DNA of 64,000 nucleotides, taken from Brachypodium distachyon (taxonomy: Eukaryota; Streptophyta; Magnoliopsida; Poales; Poaceae). The notes under the pieces were generated by a model. The model worked only from the letters and a program-made list of their open reading frames with translations, had not been told where the DNA came from and did not search any database. Positions within the stretch are counted from its first letter, which is position 1. Every line of letters starts with the position of its first letter. Position numbers and translations under genes: made by a program. Positions 47,238 to 58,049 of this stretch are shown in pieces. The stretch spans positions 33,194,737 through 33,258,736 of the forward strand of contig NC_016133.3 of the NCBI RefSeq assembly GCF_000005505.3. The letters run 5' to 3'.

Positions 47238-48904
47238 CTAGCGGTTTACACACGGGGGCTGCCCGGTTACACTAGTTCGAGAGGTATGCATCAGAGACAA
47301 CACCTGAGGGTCGGGCTCCGCCGCTTCACGGGTAGAACTTGCGCAAGTGTTCAATATTCCAGCTATTGGGCACTGGCAAGCCGTCTTTGTTTCCAGGCGG
47401 ACAGCCCCCGGCCTGGTCACCTGCACTACCATTTCGGAGTCAACTTGTTCCCGGCCTTCGTTCCTTGTATCCGACGCAGGACAAGGTCTCCGTTCTCGAG
47501 CCCCCGGGGACGGACTCGTCTGTCGTGATAACGACGGAGTCCCTGCTGGTAGCGCGCGGCTCGCACAGCAGCCCGGCACCGAAGCTCTTTGATGAAGTTT
47601 AGATCGTCGACCCTTTGCTCGTGTTGGCTGGCGTCGCCGTACGCGCGTACTCAGGGAGATCCGTACTTGAGCTCGAGGGGCAGCACCGCTTCTGCCCCGT
47701 AGACAAGGGCGAAAGGAGTTTCGCCCGTTGCCCGACTAGGTGTGGTCCGGACGGACCACAGCACGGGCTGGAGTTCTTCGATCCAGTGCTTCCCGTGGCC
47801 TTTGAGCTTGTCAAAGGTTCTCGTCTTGAGCCCCCGCAGAACCTCTGCGTTGGCTCGCTCCGCCTGTCCGTGGCTCCTCGGGTGAGCGACGGACGCGAAG
47901 CGCAACTTAGTGCCCATGTCTTCGCAGTAGGCGCGAAACGCTGCGCTCGTGAATTGCGTGCCGTTATCGGTGATGATGCTGTTGGGAACCCGAATCGGCA
48001 CACAATGCCCTTAAGGAACTTGATGGCCGCCTGGGCGGTCACCTTGTGCACTGGTTCCACCTCCACCCATTTGGAGAACTTGTCGATGGCCACAAACAAG
48101 TATTCGTAACCGCCAACCGCCCTTGGTAGCTTGCCGACGATGTCTAGTCCCCAGACCGCGAACGGCCATGAGGACGGGATGGCATGCAGGGCCTGGGCTG
48201 GTTGGTTGCTCTTTTTCGAGTGGAACTGGCACGCTTCGCACGTCCTCACCATCCGCTCTGCGTCGGCCAGGGCCGTGGGCCAGTAATAAACATGCCGGAA
48301 AGCCTTGCTGGCTAAAGCCCGGGAGGCCACATGGTGTGAACATGTGCCTCGATGTATGTCCTCCAACAGTGCACACCCTTCCTCCTGCGGCACGCAGAGG
48401 AGTTTTACACCATTCGCACGCCTGCGGTAGACGCTGCCGTCTATCACGGTGTACATCTTGGCTCGCCGCGCTACGCGCTCCGCGGCGTCGTCATCCTCCG
48501 GGAGGGCCTCCCATTTCAAATAGCGGGCGATCTCTTCCGCCCAGGGAGGAATTTCTCTGCCCGTGCATGCCGCCATATCAGCGGCATGGACCCCTACTGC
48601 TGCAGGGGTTCCCTCGGTTGCCGGAGGGACGTCCCCGGCAGCCATCTGGGGGGTGACTGAAGGAGCCAGTTGCTTCTGACAGAACACCCCCGCCGGAGGC
48701 TTCCGGCGCTCTGCTGCCATCTTGGCCAGCTCATCAGCAGCGAAGTTGTCCTTCCGCTTGACGTGTTCGAAGCGCAAACCCTTGAACTTCCGTTCCAGCT
48801 TGCGGACCTCTTCCACGTACGGCGCCATTTGAGGGCAATCGTAGTCCTTGTTCACCTGGTTGATCACAAGCTGGGAATCACTGCGAACAACCAGGCGCTT
48901 AATG
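47238..48904 (-). pseudogene. Gypsy RNase H C-terminus and integrase (inverted copy)
   Basis: Minus-strand frame from about 48940 reads LLAGLRAAVALDIK in alternate frame, then RSDSQLVINQVN (RNase H), then the integrase zinc domain (HRGTCSHH and CEACQF), the catalytic core with WGLDIVGKLP, and ITDNGTQF and GQAERANAEV for the second Asp and the Glu. A one-base frame change near 48000 separates CRFGFP from the ITDNGTQF part, and another lies near 47650. The C-terminal part near 47450-47560 (NGDLVLRRIQGTK) belongs to the GPY/F-like end. Integrase would insert the cDNA; this copy cannot make it. Confidence 0.85.
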
Positions 48905-50158
48905 TCGAGGGCGACCGCTGCCCGCAGCCCGGCAAGCAGCCGTGTTGTTGGTGGAGTTAGCGAAGTCGAGTTGGACGGCGAACCGCAGCTGGTCCCCTGT
49001 GGGTGACTCGATGACGACCCCGGCTCCCGCTCCCTGGAGACTGAACGCACCGTCGAAGTAGAGGACCCAGGGGCCCTCGTCCAGCTTGCCGGGAAGGCCG
49101 GTCTCCGACTCACTTTCTTCTACGCCCGTGGACGTCCACTCCGCTACGAAGTCCACCAGGGCCATGCTCTTGATGCTTTTGGAGTTGGCGAAGTGGAGGT
49201 CGAACTCCGACAGCTCCATCCTCCATTCGGCCACTCTCCCGGTGGCTTCACGGTTGGTGAGGGTCTTCCCGAGGCAGAACCCGGACACCACCGTGACGCG
49301 GTGCGCCTGGAAGTAGTGGCACAACTTGCGGGACGCAAGGAGAATCCCCAGAAGGAGCTTCTGTACTTGCGGGTATCTTGTCCGCGCGTCGCGCAACACC
49401 GTACTGACGAAGTACACCGGTCGCTGCACCAACCGCTTCCGCGGCGCCGAGATTGCCGACTCTGGGGTGGTCCCTGGGCTTGTGGTGGTTGCCGGAGGCT
49501 GCTCAGCCACCTGCCCCGCAGCCCCAATACCCGGGACGTCTTCCTCCCTCTCGGCAACCAGCACCGAGCTGACCACCTGGTCAGTCGCCACTAGGTAGAG
49601 TAGCAGCGGCTCGCCCAACTTGGGGGCGACGAGGATGGGCGGTGACCTCAGGTATCGCTTGAGTTCCTGGAGCGCCGCCTCGGCCTCGACAGTCCAGTCG
49701 ACTGGACCCTTCTTCTTCATTACCCGGAAGAAAGGCAGGGCACGCTCGCCCAGCCTGGAGATGAAGCGTCCAAGCGCGGCAACGCAGCCGTTGAGGCGCT
49801 GCACATCTTTCACCTTGCGGGGGGCCTCCATCTTCTCGATGGCTTCTATTTTGGTCGGGTTGGCATGTATCCCCCGGTGTGATACCAAGAAACCCAGAAG
49901 CTGCCCGGAGTTGACACCGAAGGTGCACTTATCCGGGTTCAGTCTGAGCTTGATCTTGCGGAGGTTGTCAAATGTCTCCCGCAGGTCATCAATCAGGGAG
50001 TCCCTACGCTTCGATTTGATGACGAAGTCATCCATGTAGGCCTCCGTGTTGCGGCCTAGCTGGGGCCCCAAACATTCTCGCAGGGCGCGCTGGAATGTGG
50101 AGCCCGCGTTCTTCAACCCGAAAGGCATGCATGTATAGCAGTAGCAGCCAACCGGGGT
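48905..50158 (-). pseudogene. Gypsy reverse transcriptase C-half and RNase H N-half (inverted copy)
   Basis: Open on the minus strand from about 50158 to 48899. It starts in RT at ITPVGCYCYTCMPFGLKNAG, contains the active site YMDDFVIKS, the thumb/connection (NPDKCTFGV, VQRLNGCVAALGRF) and RNase H with YFDGAFSLQGAGAG. At about 48950 the conserved segment between NNTA and LLAGL (normally AEYEALLAGL-like, with the catalytic Glu) is deleted, which also shifts the frame. The N-terminal half of RT is missing; at 50160 the sequence changes to a reversed piece of the integrase 3' flank. Confidence 0.85.
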
Positions 50159-50160
50159 GA

Positions 50161-50250
50161 TAACACTTATCTTTATTCACAATAACTAGTGGTTTACACG
50201 CGAGGGCTGCCCGGCTACACTAGTTCGAGAGGTATGCATCGGCGGCATCA
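50161..50250 (-). repeat. Inverted 90-bp copy of the post-integrase flank
   Basis: Reverse complement of 52523-52612 with few or no differences; both include GCATACCTCTCGAACTAG and the tail GAATAAAGATAAGTGTT. It bridges the inverted RT (ending at 50160) and the second protease copy (from 50251), with the short overlap TCACC at the protease side. It looks like a junction made during rearrangement rather than by integrase. Confidence 0.8.
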
Positions 50251-50900
50251 CCGATCATCAGCAACATGACGATGACCAAGGTGTTGGTGGACAACGGAGC
50301 GGGGCTAAACCTCCTGTCCGCTAGGTTGGTGGAGAAACTCCAGTTGCCGGTGGAGCAGCTGAAACCCACTGACCCATTCCGGGGAGTGAACCCCGGGATC
50401 GTGCGCCCCCTGGGGCGCATCACGCTGCCGGTGACCTTCGGGTCCAGGGAAGCGTTCAGGACCGAGCACATAGTGTTAGACGTGGCGCACACCCCGTTGC
50501 CCTACAACGGGATCCTTGGTTGGCCGGCGCTGATCAAGTTCATGGCAGCGATGCATTGCGCCTACGGCGTGATGAAGATGCCGTCCGTATACGGAGTCCT
50601 CTCCATCAGGTGCGACCTCAAGGACGCGGCCCGCTGCGTCGGCGAGGCCATCAGGGCCGCCGCTGCAGTCGACGCCGGTGACGAGGACGTTGCCGGAGAC
50701 GAAGGCTCGCCGGGCGACGCCCGGCAACGAAAAAGGCCCGCGCTGCCCCGCAAGAGCTTGCCGGGGGAAGCGCAGGCTCGAGCTCGTGCCCCGGCAAGGG
50801 CCAGAAGCTCCGGGAGGAGGCCAACAAGGTGAAGAAGCTGCCCCTCCAAGCCGGCACCAAGGAGCGCACCGTCACCATCGGTGCGAACCTTAGTGCCGAA
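50251..50900 (+). pseudogene. Gypsy protease region, copy 2
   Basis: Nearly identical to 37332-37979; about six base differences were noticed by eye. It has VDNGAGLNLLS and YNGILGWPAL (W replacing R of copy 1). The frame change near 50727 and the TAG at 50901-50903 are shared with copy 1. Shared damage means one was copied from the other after decay. Confidence 0.88.
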
Positions 50901-50903
50901 TAG

Positions 50904-51540
50904 GAAAGCGCCCTCGTCACTTTCCTCTGGGAGAATGCCGACGTGTTCGCTTGGGAGCCATCGGACCTTCCCGGAGTCCCTAGGGAGGTGATTGAACATG
51001 GAATCGCAGTGCGCCCGAACGCCCGCCCCGTCAAGCAGAAGATTCGACGGCAAGCGCAGGAGCGCAAAGATTTCATCAAGCAAGAGGTGGACAAGCTCAA
51101 AACTGCCAGGGCTACCTGGGAAGTTTTGTACCCCACTTGGTTAGCTAACCCTGTAGTAGTGCCCAAGGCGGGGAATAAGCTTCGCATGTGTGTAGATTTT
51201 ATTGATCTAAACCGTGCATGTCCCAAGGATCCTTTCCCTGTACCCCGCATCGATCAAATAGTTGACTCCACCACTAGTTGTGACTTGCTGAGCTTTGTAG
51301 ATGCTTTTTCCGGCTACCATCAAATTAAGATGGCGGTTGAAGACGAGGAGAAAACGGCGTTCATCACCCCGGTTGGTTGCTACTGTTACACGTGCATGCC
51401 TTTCGGGTTGAAGAATGCGGGCTCAACATTCCAGCGCGCGTTGCGCGAGTGTTTGGGGCCCCAGCTAGGCCGGAACGTGGATGCCTACATGGACGACATC
51501 GTCATCAAGTCGTAGCGCGGAGACTCGCTAATTGATGACC
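50904..51540 (+). pseudogene. Gypsy reverse transcriptase N-half (plus copy)
   Basis: Open from 50943 to 51515. It reads FAWEPSDLPGVPREVIEHGI, the palm entry RMCVDFIDLNRACPKD, LLSFVDAFSGYHQI, MPFGLKNAGSTFQ and YMDDIVIKS, then a TAG stop at 51513-51515 where the inverted copy has K. After DDLRETFEQL (about 51536-51560) the rest of RT, all RNase H and the start of integrase are deleted, and the text continues in integrase at CEACQF. The product would lack thumb and RNase H. Confidence 0.87.
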
Positions 51541-52500
51541 TGCGGGAGACGTTTGAGCAGCTGGTGAAGACGTGTGAGGCGTGCCAGTTCCACTCGAAGA
51601 AGAGCAACCACCCGGCGCAGGCCCTGCATGGCATCCCGTCCTCGTGGCCATTCGCGGTCTGGGGGCTGGATATCGTCGGCAAGCTGCCGAGAGCAGACGG
51701 CTACTACGAGTACTTGCTCGTGGCCATCGACAAGTTCTCCAAGTGGGTGGAAGTGGAACCAGTGCGGAAGGTGACCGCCCAGGCGGCCATCAAGTTCATT
51801 AAGAACATTGTGTGCTGGTTTGGTGTGCCTAACGGCATCATCACCGACAACGGCACGCAATTCATGAGCGCGGTGTTCCAGGCCTATTGCGAGGGCATGG
51901 GCACCAAGATACACTTCGCGTCCGTTGCTCACCCAAGGAGTAATGGGCAGGCGGAGCGAACCAACGCAGAAGTGCTACGGGGCTCAAGACAAGAACCTTT
52001 GACAAGCTCAAAGGCCACGGGAAACACTGTGTCGAAGAACTACAGCCCGTGATGTGGTCAATCAGGACCACACCTAGTCGGGCAACGAGCGAAACCCCTT
52101 TCGCCCTTGTCTACGGGGCAGAAGCAGTGCTGCCCTCGAGCTCAAGCACGGATCTCCCCGGGTACGCGCATACGGCAACTTCAGCCAACACGATCAAAGG
52201 GTTGACGATCTGAACTTCATCGAAGAGCTTCCATGCTGGGCTGCTGTGCGAGCCGCACGCTACCAGCAGGGATTCCGTCGTTATCACGACAGAGTCCGTC
52301 CCCGGGGGCTCAAGAACGGAGACCTTGTCCTGCGCCGGATACAAGGAACGAAGGCCGGGAACAAGTTGACTCCGAAATGGGAGGGCCCCTTCCGGGTAGT
52401 GGAGGTGACCAGACCGGGGGCTGTCCGGCTGGAAACCGAAGAAGGCTTGCCGGTGCAAAATAGCTGGAATGTTGAGCACTTGCGTCAGTTCTACCCGTGA
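51541..52500 (+). pseudogene. Gypsy integrase (plus copy), truncated
   Basis: From CEACQFHSKKSN near 51573 it has WGLDIVGKLP, ITDNGTQF and [10 protein letters not shown] for the DDE core. A frame change near 51982 follows (VLRG, then [11 protein letters not shown] in another frame), and another before 52246. The last part, 52246-52500, is open: YQQGFRRYHD, NGDLVLRRIQGTKAG, KWEGPFRV (GPY/F-like module) and VEHLRQFYP, then a stop at 52498-52500. The zinc domain H residues are lost with the upstream deletion. Confidence 0.85.
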
Positions 52501-52762
52501 AGCGGCGGAGCTCGACCCTCAGGTGATGCCGCCGATGCATACCTCTCGAACTAGTGTAGCCGGGCAGCCCTCGCGTGTAAACCACTAGTTATTGTGAATA
52601 AAGATAAGTGTTATTTCCTGAATTTTAAGATTGCCTCATTTATTTGCATGTTCCTCCTTCTTCTGTCTCCTGCTCTCGGTGCACAGAAGTGTCTTTCCAT
52701 ACTGGATTGTGAGCAGGGGGCTGCCTGGAGCCTCGAAAACATAAACCCGCTGCCGGATCGCT

Positions 52763-52892
52763 CCGGCACGGGACATGTAGTTGTCGGGCTTCCCGTAAGA
52801 TGCATCACGGGACATGCGGTTGCCGGGCTCTCCGCAACGTGCATCACCGGACATGCCGTTGCCGGGCTTCCCGCAACGTGCACCACGCAGTC
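52763..52892 (+). repeat. Short tandem repeats after pol
   Basis: Three to four diverged copies of a unit of about 38 bp, each with CGGGACATG or CCGGACATG, then GTTGCCGGGCT and CCCGCAACGTGCA. A related but shorter stretch lies at 47000-47080 in the inverted copy. Confidence 0.7.
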
Positions 52893-53373
52893 GCTACGTC
52901 TCTGAGAAATAAAGTGCTCACATCCAAGTTTGGCATCGACCCTTCCGTGCCCGGGGGCTGGGAGGCAGGAGATTAGAGATTATCCATATTGCTCTGTGTT
53001 TTCATGAATTTCGAAATTTTTTGCAGCATCTCGGGCTTGGTAAGAATCTAATGTGCAGGGTAAATGCGGAATCTTGCGCACTGTAATGCTCATGGACCGT
53101 CCACAGGCTGTGGCGCGTAGCGACGCCTTGTGGTGTGGAGCGACCGCATCACGAGGGACTCGCCGCACTCCGAGGCCTTTGACTCAGGAGGAGGCCGCCA
53201 CGTGTGCCACAGCAACTTGGCATGAGGAGTGGCGAAGACCGTACCGCACTTCAAGGGGCGGGGTGCCACGGGTGCTGCACTGGCCCGTTGTGCGCGGTGG
53301 CAAGCCCTTACCCCGCCATGGAACGGCTCAGAGTGAAACCAAGAGGCTGCAAAGGCGGGCGGTGCCGCAGAGG

Positions 53374-54105
53374 CGCGATGGGAGTGCATGCCATCCGCGC
53401 CCAGCGCCGACGGTGCACTGTCGTCGCGCCCTTGCCGCATCCCCCACCGAGCCCACTCCGAGGGGCGTCGCAGAGACACGGTGATGGTGCATCCCACCAG
53501 CGCTCGGCGCTGGCGGGTGCGCTGCCACCGTGTCCTTGCCACACCTCCTCTAGCAAGCGGCTCCGGGGCGAGGGCTGCCGCGGAAGCACTGTGGTCGTGC
53601 ATTCCATCGGCACTTGGCGCTGACGGGTGCACTGCCGCAGTGCTCCTGCCGCATCCCTCCAGAGGGTATCTCCGCAAGGAGCGAGGGTTGCCGCGAAGAC
53701 ACTATGGTAGTGCATGCCATCCGCGCTCAGCGCCGAGGGGTGCACTGCCATAGTGTCCCTGCCGCACCCCTCCAGAGGGTGCCTCCAGAGGCGAGGGTCG
53801 TCGCGAGGATGCTGTGATGGCGTCGGTGCCGGCGTCCGCCGTTTGCTCCGGCCCACCACAGCGTCCCTGTTGCGTCCCTCAGGCCAACTTTCCCCAAGCA
53901 GCGAGGGCTGCTGCGGGGACGCCGTGATGTCGTCACCACCCGCGTTTGCCCGTGGTGGCGAGGAAGTCACGACGTCCCTGCTGCACCCCTCGGAACAGGT
54001 TCCTCCGAAAGCAAGAGCTTTTTCAATGGCGAGGGTTGTTGTGGAGGCGCGGTGGTAGCATCATCGTCGGCGCTTGTCGCCGTCGGCGATCCTGCCACGG
54101 CGTCC
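53374..54105 (+). repeat. Array of seven hairpin repeats, period about 100-125 bp
   Basis: Successive imperfect palindromes lie at 53374-53427, 53476-53533, 53586-53643, 53699-53756, 53809-53864, 53919-53976 and 54046-54105. The clearest (53699-53756) has arms ACACTATGGTAGTGCA and TGCACTGCCATAGTGT around a loop of about 25. The arms differ between units while pairing is largely kept. Units are joined by CTGCCGCAYCCCTC-type linkers. It lies between integrase and the antisense gene. Confidence 0.72.
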
Positions 54106-54590
54106 CTACCGCATCCCTCGAGCAGGCTCTCTCAAGGGAGACGTGCCAGGCGCACACCTCCGGCAAGCGTGCCGAGCACGAGACCGAACGAAAAGCTAAA
54201 TGCTTGAACCTGAATGATAAACTCTTTAAGAACTGAACGTAACTGAACGCTGCCTCGCTAAGTGTGACCCCGGAATCTGCGTGTGGCCGGGGTGTTAGAA
54301 GGACGCTTGCGGGGGGAGTGCGCTCCCCTTGCAGCTGCCGGGTCCGTCCCGGGAAGGCATGGCTTGGAGTAGTTACCCCGCAAATGGAGTGGCTCGCCGC
54401 TACTGCTTGACCCCAGGTCAACACTGCGGGTCCATCCCGGGTCCCTGGTTTGGTCAAGGGTGAGGCGCGCGAGTCCCCGGCAACACAAAGCATAACACAC
54501 AAGGGCGAAGGGATCCACCCCGCGAGGCAGCCCCGGGAACAAGGAACAAGGATTAAGCAGAACTAAAGAGCTTGCCGCAGCTCGCTCACC

Positions 54591-57187
54591 TCATTGCCAC
54601 AGCTCGCCATGCTGGCTCTTGGCGATCGCGTGGTGCTCCCTCACCTCGTTGAAGGAGGTGACGAAGGCCAGTTGCTGGTCCTTGACGGCATCAAGGAACC
54701 GGTGCCCCCGGTCGAAGACGCTCGGATCCCAGGTGATGGGATTCCAAGCCACCCCAGCAAGGGTGCCGAGGTCGATGTCGAAGGAAGCGGCCGACGACGA
54801 CGAAGCCCCCGCCGCTACCATATAGCTGGGCGGGGGGTCGTCCGCTTGCGGCGAAGCGTCCGGTCGCTCCTCCCCGGCAACCTCCCCCTGACCCACGCCC
54901 GGGAACTGCGGGGCTAGTGAGGTTGCCGCGCCCCCGGCAGGGACCGCCCCATACTGGGCGGCAGAAGGATCCGCGCCGGCGGCGTCTACGGCCGCCGGCC
55001 CGGCACCCCACACCGTCCCAGTGGCGGTGATGGTTGCCGTTGCCGCTGCGGCCGACGCAGCAGGGCTTGGCGTGGGGGCTGCTTCCGGCCCCTCCGCCGT
55101 CCCTATAACCTCGACGTCGGAGTCGAGGTCAACCACAATAGCACTCACTTCCCGTGCGGGTGCGCTCGGGCCTGCAGCAGTGGGGAGTGTGAGAATTGGA
55201 AAGCTAAAGAAGTTGCCCGGAGGCGGACAAGGGTGGTTACCTTGCAGGGCCGTTGGGCTTGCGGGGGGAGCCTCCCCCTCCTCTTCCGTCCCGACAGGGG
55301 TCTGCAGGAGGCTTGCTGCGGGTGGAGTGCCGCCTACGGAAAGACAAGGTACGGTTACATCATTAACTGACAATTGAAAATGCAGGAAAGGAGGAAGAAA
55401 GGAGTTGTACCTCTTGCCGGCGCCACCTCCGTTGGGGCTGGGTCGTCGGCAGGTGCTATGGCGGCGCCACTGGCCCCTGTGCCGGCCGAGTCGGCAGCAC
55501 TGCCGGCGTCCGCGCGCGCCTTCTTGCTCGGCACGGCAGGTGGGGAGTCGTCCCTCCCCCACTTGCTGGCTCTTGCCGACGAATCAACCTTCCGGGGCTT
55601 GCGCCGAAGCGCAAAGCCCCGGAAGACCCCCCGAGCGGGCGGGGCCGTGGGTGCCCGTGGGGGTGCCGCGGCCCGGGGCACCGCGGGAACCGCCGACGGG
55701 GCCGCCACGACGTCAGGGGTCGTCACTGATGTGGCGACCGCCGCGGCCCCGGCAGCTGCTGCTGAGGTAGCCGCCGCCGGGTCGCTAGCGGTCGCTACCG
55801 GGGTAGTCACCGCCGTGACTCCGGCAACCACTGCAGGGGTGGTCGCCGCGGAGGTGCCGGCGGACGCCCCCAGGGCGGCTGCCGCCACGGAGCTGGTAGC
55901 CGCCATAGGGGCGGATGTCGCCGCAGCCACCGTGGAGGTCGCTGCGGCCGCTGCGTGCGCCCTTGATCTGCGCACGATCAGGGGCGCGTCGTCGCTGTCC
56001 TCCTCATCGTCGTCCACGGGGACGACTACCTGGGATGCGGCAGGCTGGCCCGCCTCGTCGTCCGAAGAATGAAGGGAGGGCTAGCTTACCTCCGACTCAC
56101 CCCCGCTCTCCTCGAGCACCTGCTTCCCGCGAGGTGCCGGCGGAGGAGCGAGCGGAGTTTGAGTGGGGGAGTTGTCTATCAACCCCCACTCGTTGCAGGG
56201 CGGGAAGGAGGCGACGATGTCGTTCAGCCCCTGAACGCCAACATGGAGGGAGATAACCCCCGGCGGGAACCCCGTAGCGGGAAGGTCCTCGCCGGAGATC
56301 CCCTTCACCCACACCTGCAGGGATTCCCGGTCCACACCCTCGCGATGGAGGCGTGTCCTGTCCCCGGGCCCCGTGTACATCCACGCGGGGCGGGAGCGCA
56401 GTTGGAGCGGCGCGACTCGCCAGCTGATGAAGGTTCGCGCCACGTCGACGTCGGTGAGCCCCGCCAGCCGCAAGGCCTTGATCTTCTCCACGATGGGGAA
56501 GAGATCGGCGTCGCGGTGGTACAGGTCCCGCCAGCCACTGTTGGGTTGCAGCAGCTCGGTGGGCGAGAGGATGAACTCCTCGGGGTCTTGCACCCGGACC
56601 CAGCACCAGTCGCCCCGCCATTCCTTCTCGATATTCTTTTTCGACTGGATGATTAACTCGGACTTCATCCGGTCGCGGGCGCGGAACACCACCCTCGACA
56701 ACATCGAGTTCGCGTTATCGATTCGGGGGTAAAAGTAATGCCGGAAGAGTGCCACCGACGGCATTACCCCGACGAATGCTTCGCAGAGGAACTGGAAGGT
56801 GGCGAGGAGATAGAGAGACGTGGGGTGGAGCTGCGCCACCCGCAGCTGGTACGACTCCATCAGTGCGTGGAGGAACAGGGAGAACGGCAGCACTAGACCG
56901 GTAAGGATGAAGCGCCCGAACACCCGGAAGTCATTTTTCTGGTGGTCGACGCCCGCGGGGAAGATCAAGGTCTCCCCATGCTCGTTGAACCCGGAGGCGA
57001 CGGCGTGCCGGATCTTGGCCAGCGCCTCGCTGTTGTAGCTAGGCCGGTAGAAGGCGAGCGTGGCCCTCATCGCCCGCTTCTTCTGATCCTTGTCGGCGGC
57101 GGCCTTGGCGGCCGCCTCGCTTTTGCTGGCCGCCGGTTTCCTTGGGGCCTTCCCCTCCTTTCCCTTCCTGGTGGTGGGGGGCGCCAT
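54591..57187 (-). pseudogene. Antisense PF04195-type gene, copy 3 (one nonsense codon, short tail)
   Basis: Best preserved copy. ATG at 57187, MAPPTTRKGKE. Exon 1 (57187-55411) holds PF04195 (FGRFILTGLVLPFSLFLHAL, LYLLATFQFLCEAFVGVMP), DWCWVRVQDPEEF and RPAWMYTG. It is open except for a TAG at 56081-56083 where other copies have TGG. Introns are 55334-55410 and 55172-55240, both GT-AG and phase 1, with exon 2 of 93 bp (55241-55333) reading GGTPPAASLLQTPVGTEEEG. Exon 3 runs from 55171 to a stop near 54591 with WDPSVFDRGHRFLDAV. The coiled coil of copy 2 is deleted. It is antisense to pol and lies just before the 3' LTR. Function is unknown. Confidence 0.85.
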
Positions 57188-57292
57188 GGGGGGCGGAGGC
57201 AGAAGCTAGCAAAGCTCTTGGGCTCAAGATGCGAAGAAGTTGGAAGACGAAGGCTGGGGGGCTAAGGGTTTTCCCCTCAACGCAGCAGTAAA

Positions 57293-57303
57293 AGCTTTAT
57301 AAC
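57293..57303 (-). promoter_or_regulatory. TATA box of antisense gene, copy 3
   Basis: On the minus strand TTATAAAGC lies about 108-110 bp before the ATG, and a GC-rich block that is partly conserved in the other copies (CGGAACCGGCCGTTACCAAA, 57306-57335 on the minus strand; also 38015-38033) lies upstream. The position suits a start of transcription near 57265. Confidence 0.6.
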
Positions 57304-57578
57304 ACCCCGCCATTTGGTAACGGCCGGTTCCGCACCCTACGGGTGCACTGGGATAATTGCTAATGAAAGGGATAATGGGAAGAGTGGCCTTAACTTTCTT
57401 GTTTAAGGGGGAGGTTACAGCGGAGATCTTGACCCACTACTCTGTCCGTAACGGCAGGGTATGTGAGACGGCGAAGAGATGCGGGCCCGAGGCGAGTCGG
57501 GACCCACGCGTCGATTGGGGCGTAGCCCGGCAACCGACCAGGGAAGGGTCCGCCCGGGAACGGGTGTTGCCGGCCCAC

Positions 57579-57591
57579 GCCCGGGGGCTAC
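57579..57591 (+). other. Polypurine tract of the gypsy element
   Basis: GCCCGGGGGCTAC directly before the LTR start TGTCGCACC, as in the reversed element at 32008-32020. Confidence 0.6.
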
Positions 57592-58049
57592 TGTCGCACC
57601 AGTGGCACCCGGGGTACCACTGCTGCACGACACGTGGGTCGCATCGCTGAGTTCCCGGAAGGATTTCACCCCGGGCGGCAACGTGCAGGCTGCCCGGCAA
57701 GCTACCAGCCCGGAAGGGCTAGCGGGGCTTCGGGGAATAATCCCGCCTGGGCACCTCTTGGGAAGGCACTTGCCGGGAGGAGGTGTTCCCGGGCACAGGT
57801 TCCCGCCGTGAGGGCGGGGCCGAGCGAGCAGAGAAGTGGCGCCACATGGGCGCGCGGCAGGCGCCCAGTGTGCAGTCTCGCCAGGGCAAGGAGTGAAACG
57901 CACGACGCATTTAATGAGCCGACAGGAGGGACGTTATCCGTCTAGTCGGACGAACAGTGGCTGTCCAGTCCTATTTTTTAGGCCCTAGGCCCCTAGCAGC
58001 GGGGTTGCATGCCAGCGCACCGAGGGTGAGCTGCCCAAGCTCCTTGCTC
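57592..58049 (+). mobile_element. Ty3/gypsy 3' LTR (family G), 5' half only
   Basis: Aligns with the first 460 bp or so of the 883-bp LTR at 34208 and stops before the TATA box, at CTCCTTGCTC, where LINE sequence begins. It is the right end of the plus-oriented element. Because it is cut, no target duplication is available. Confidence 0.85.
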
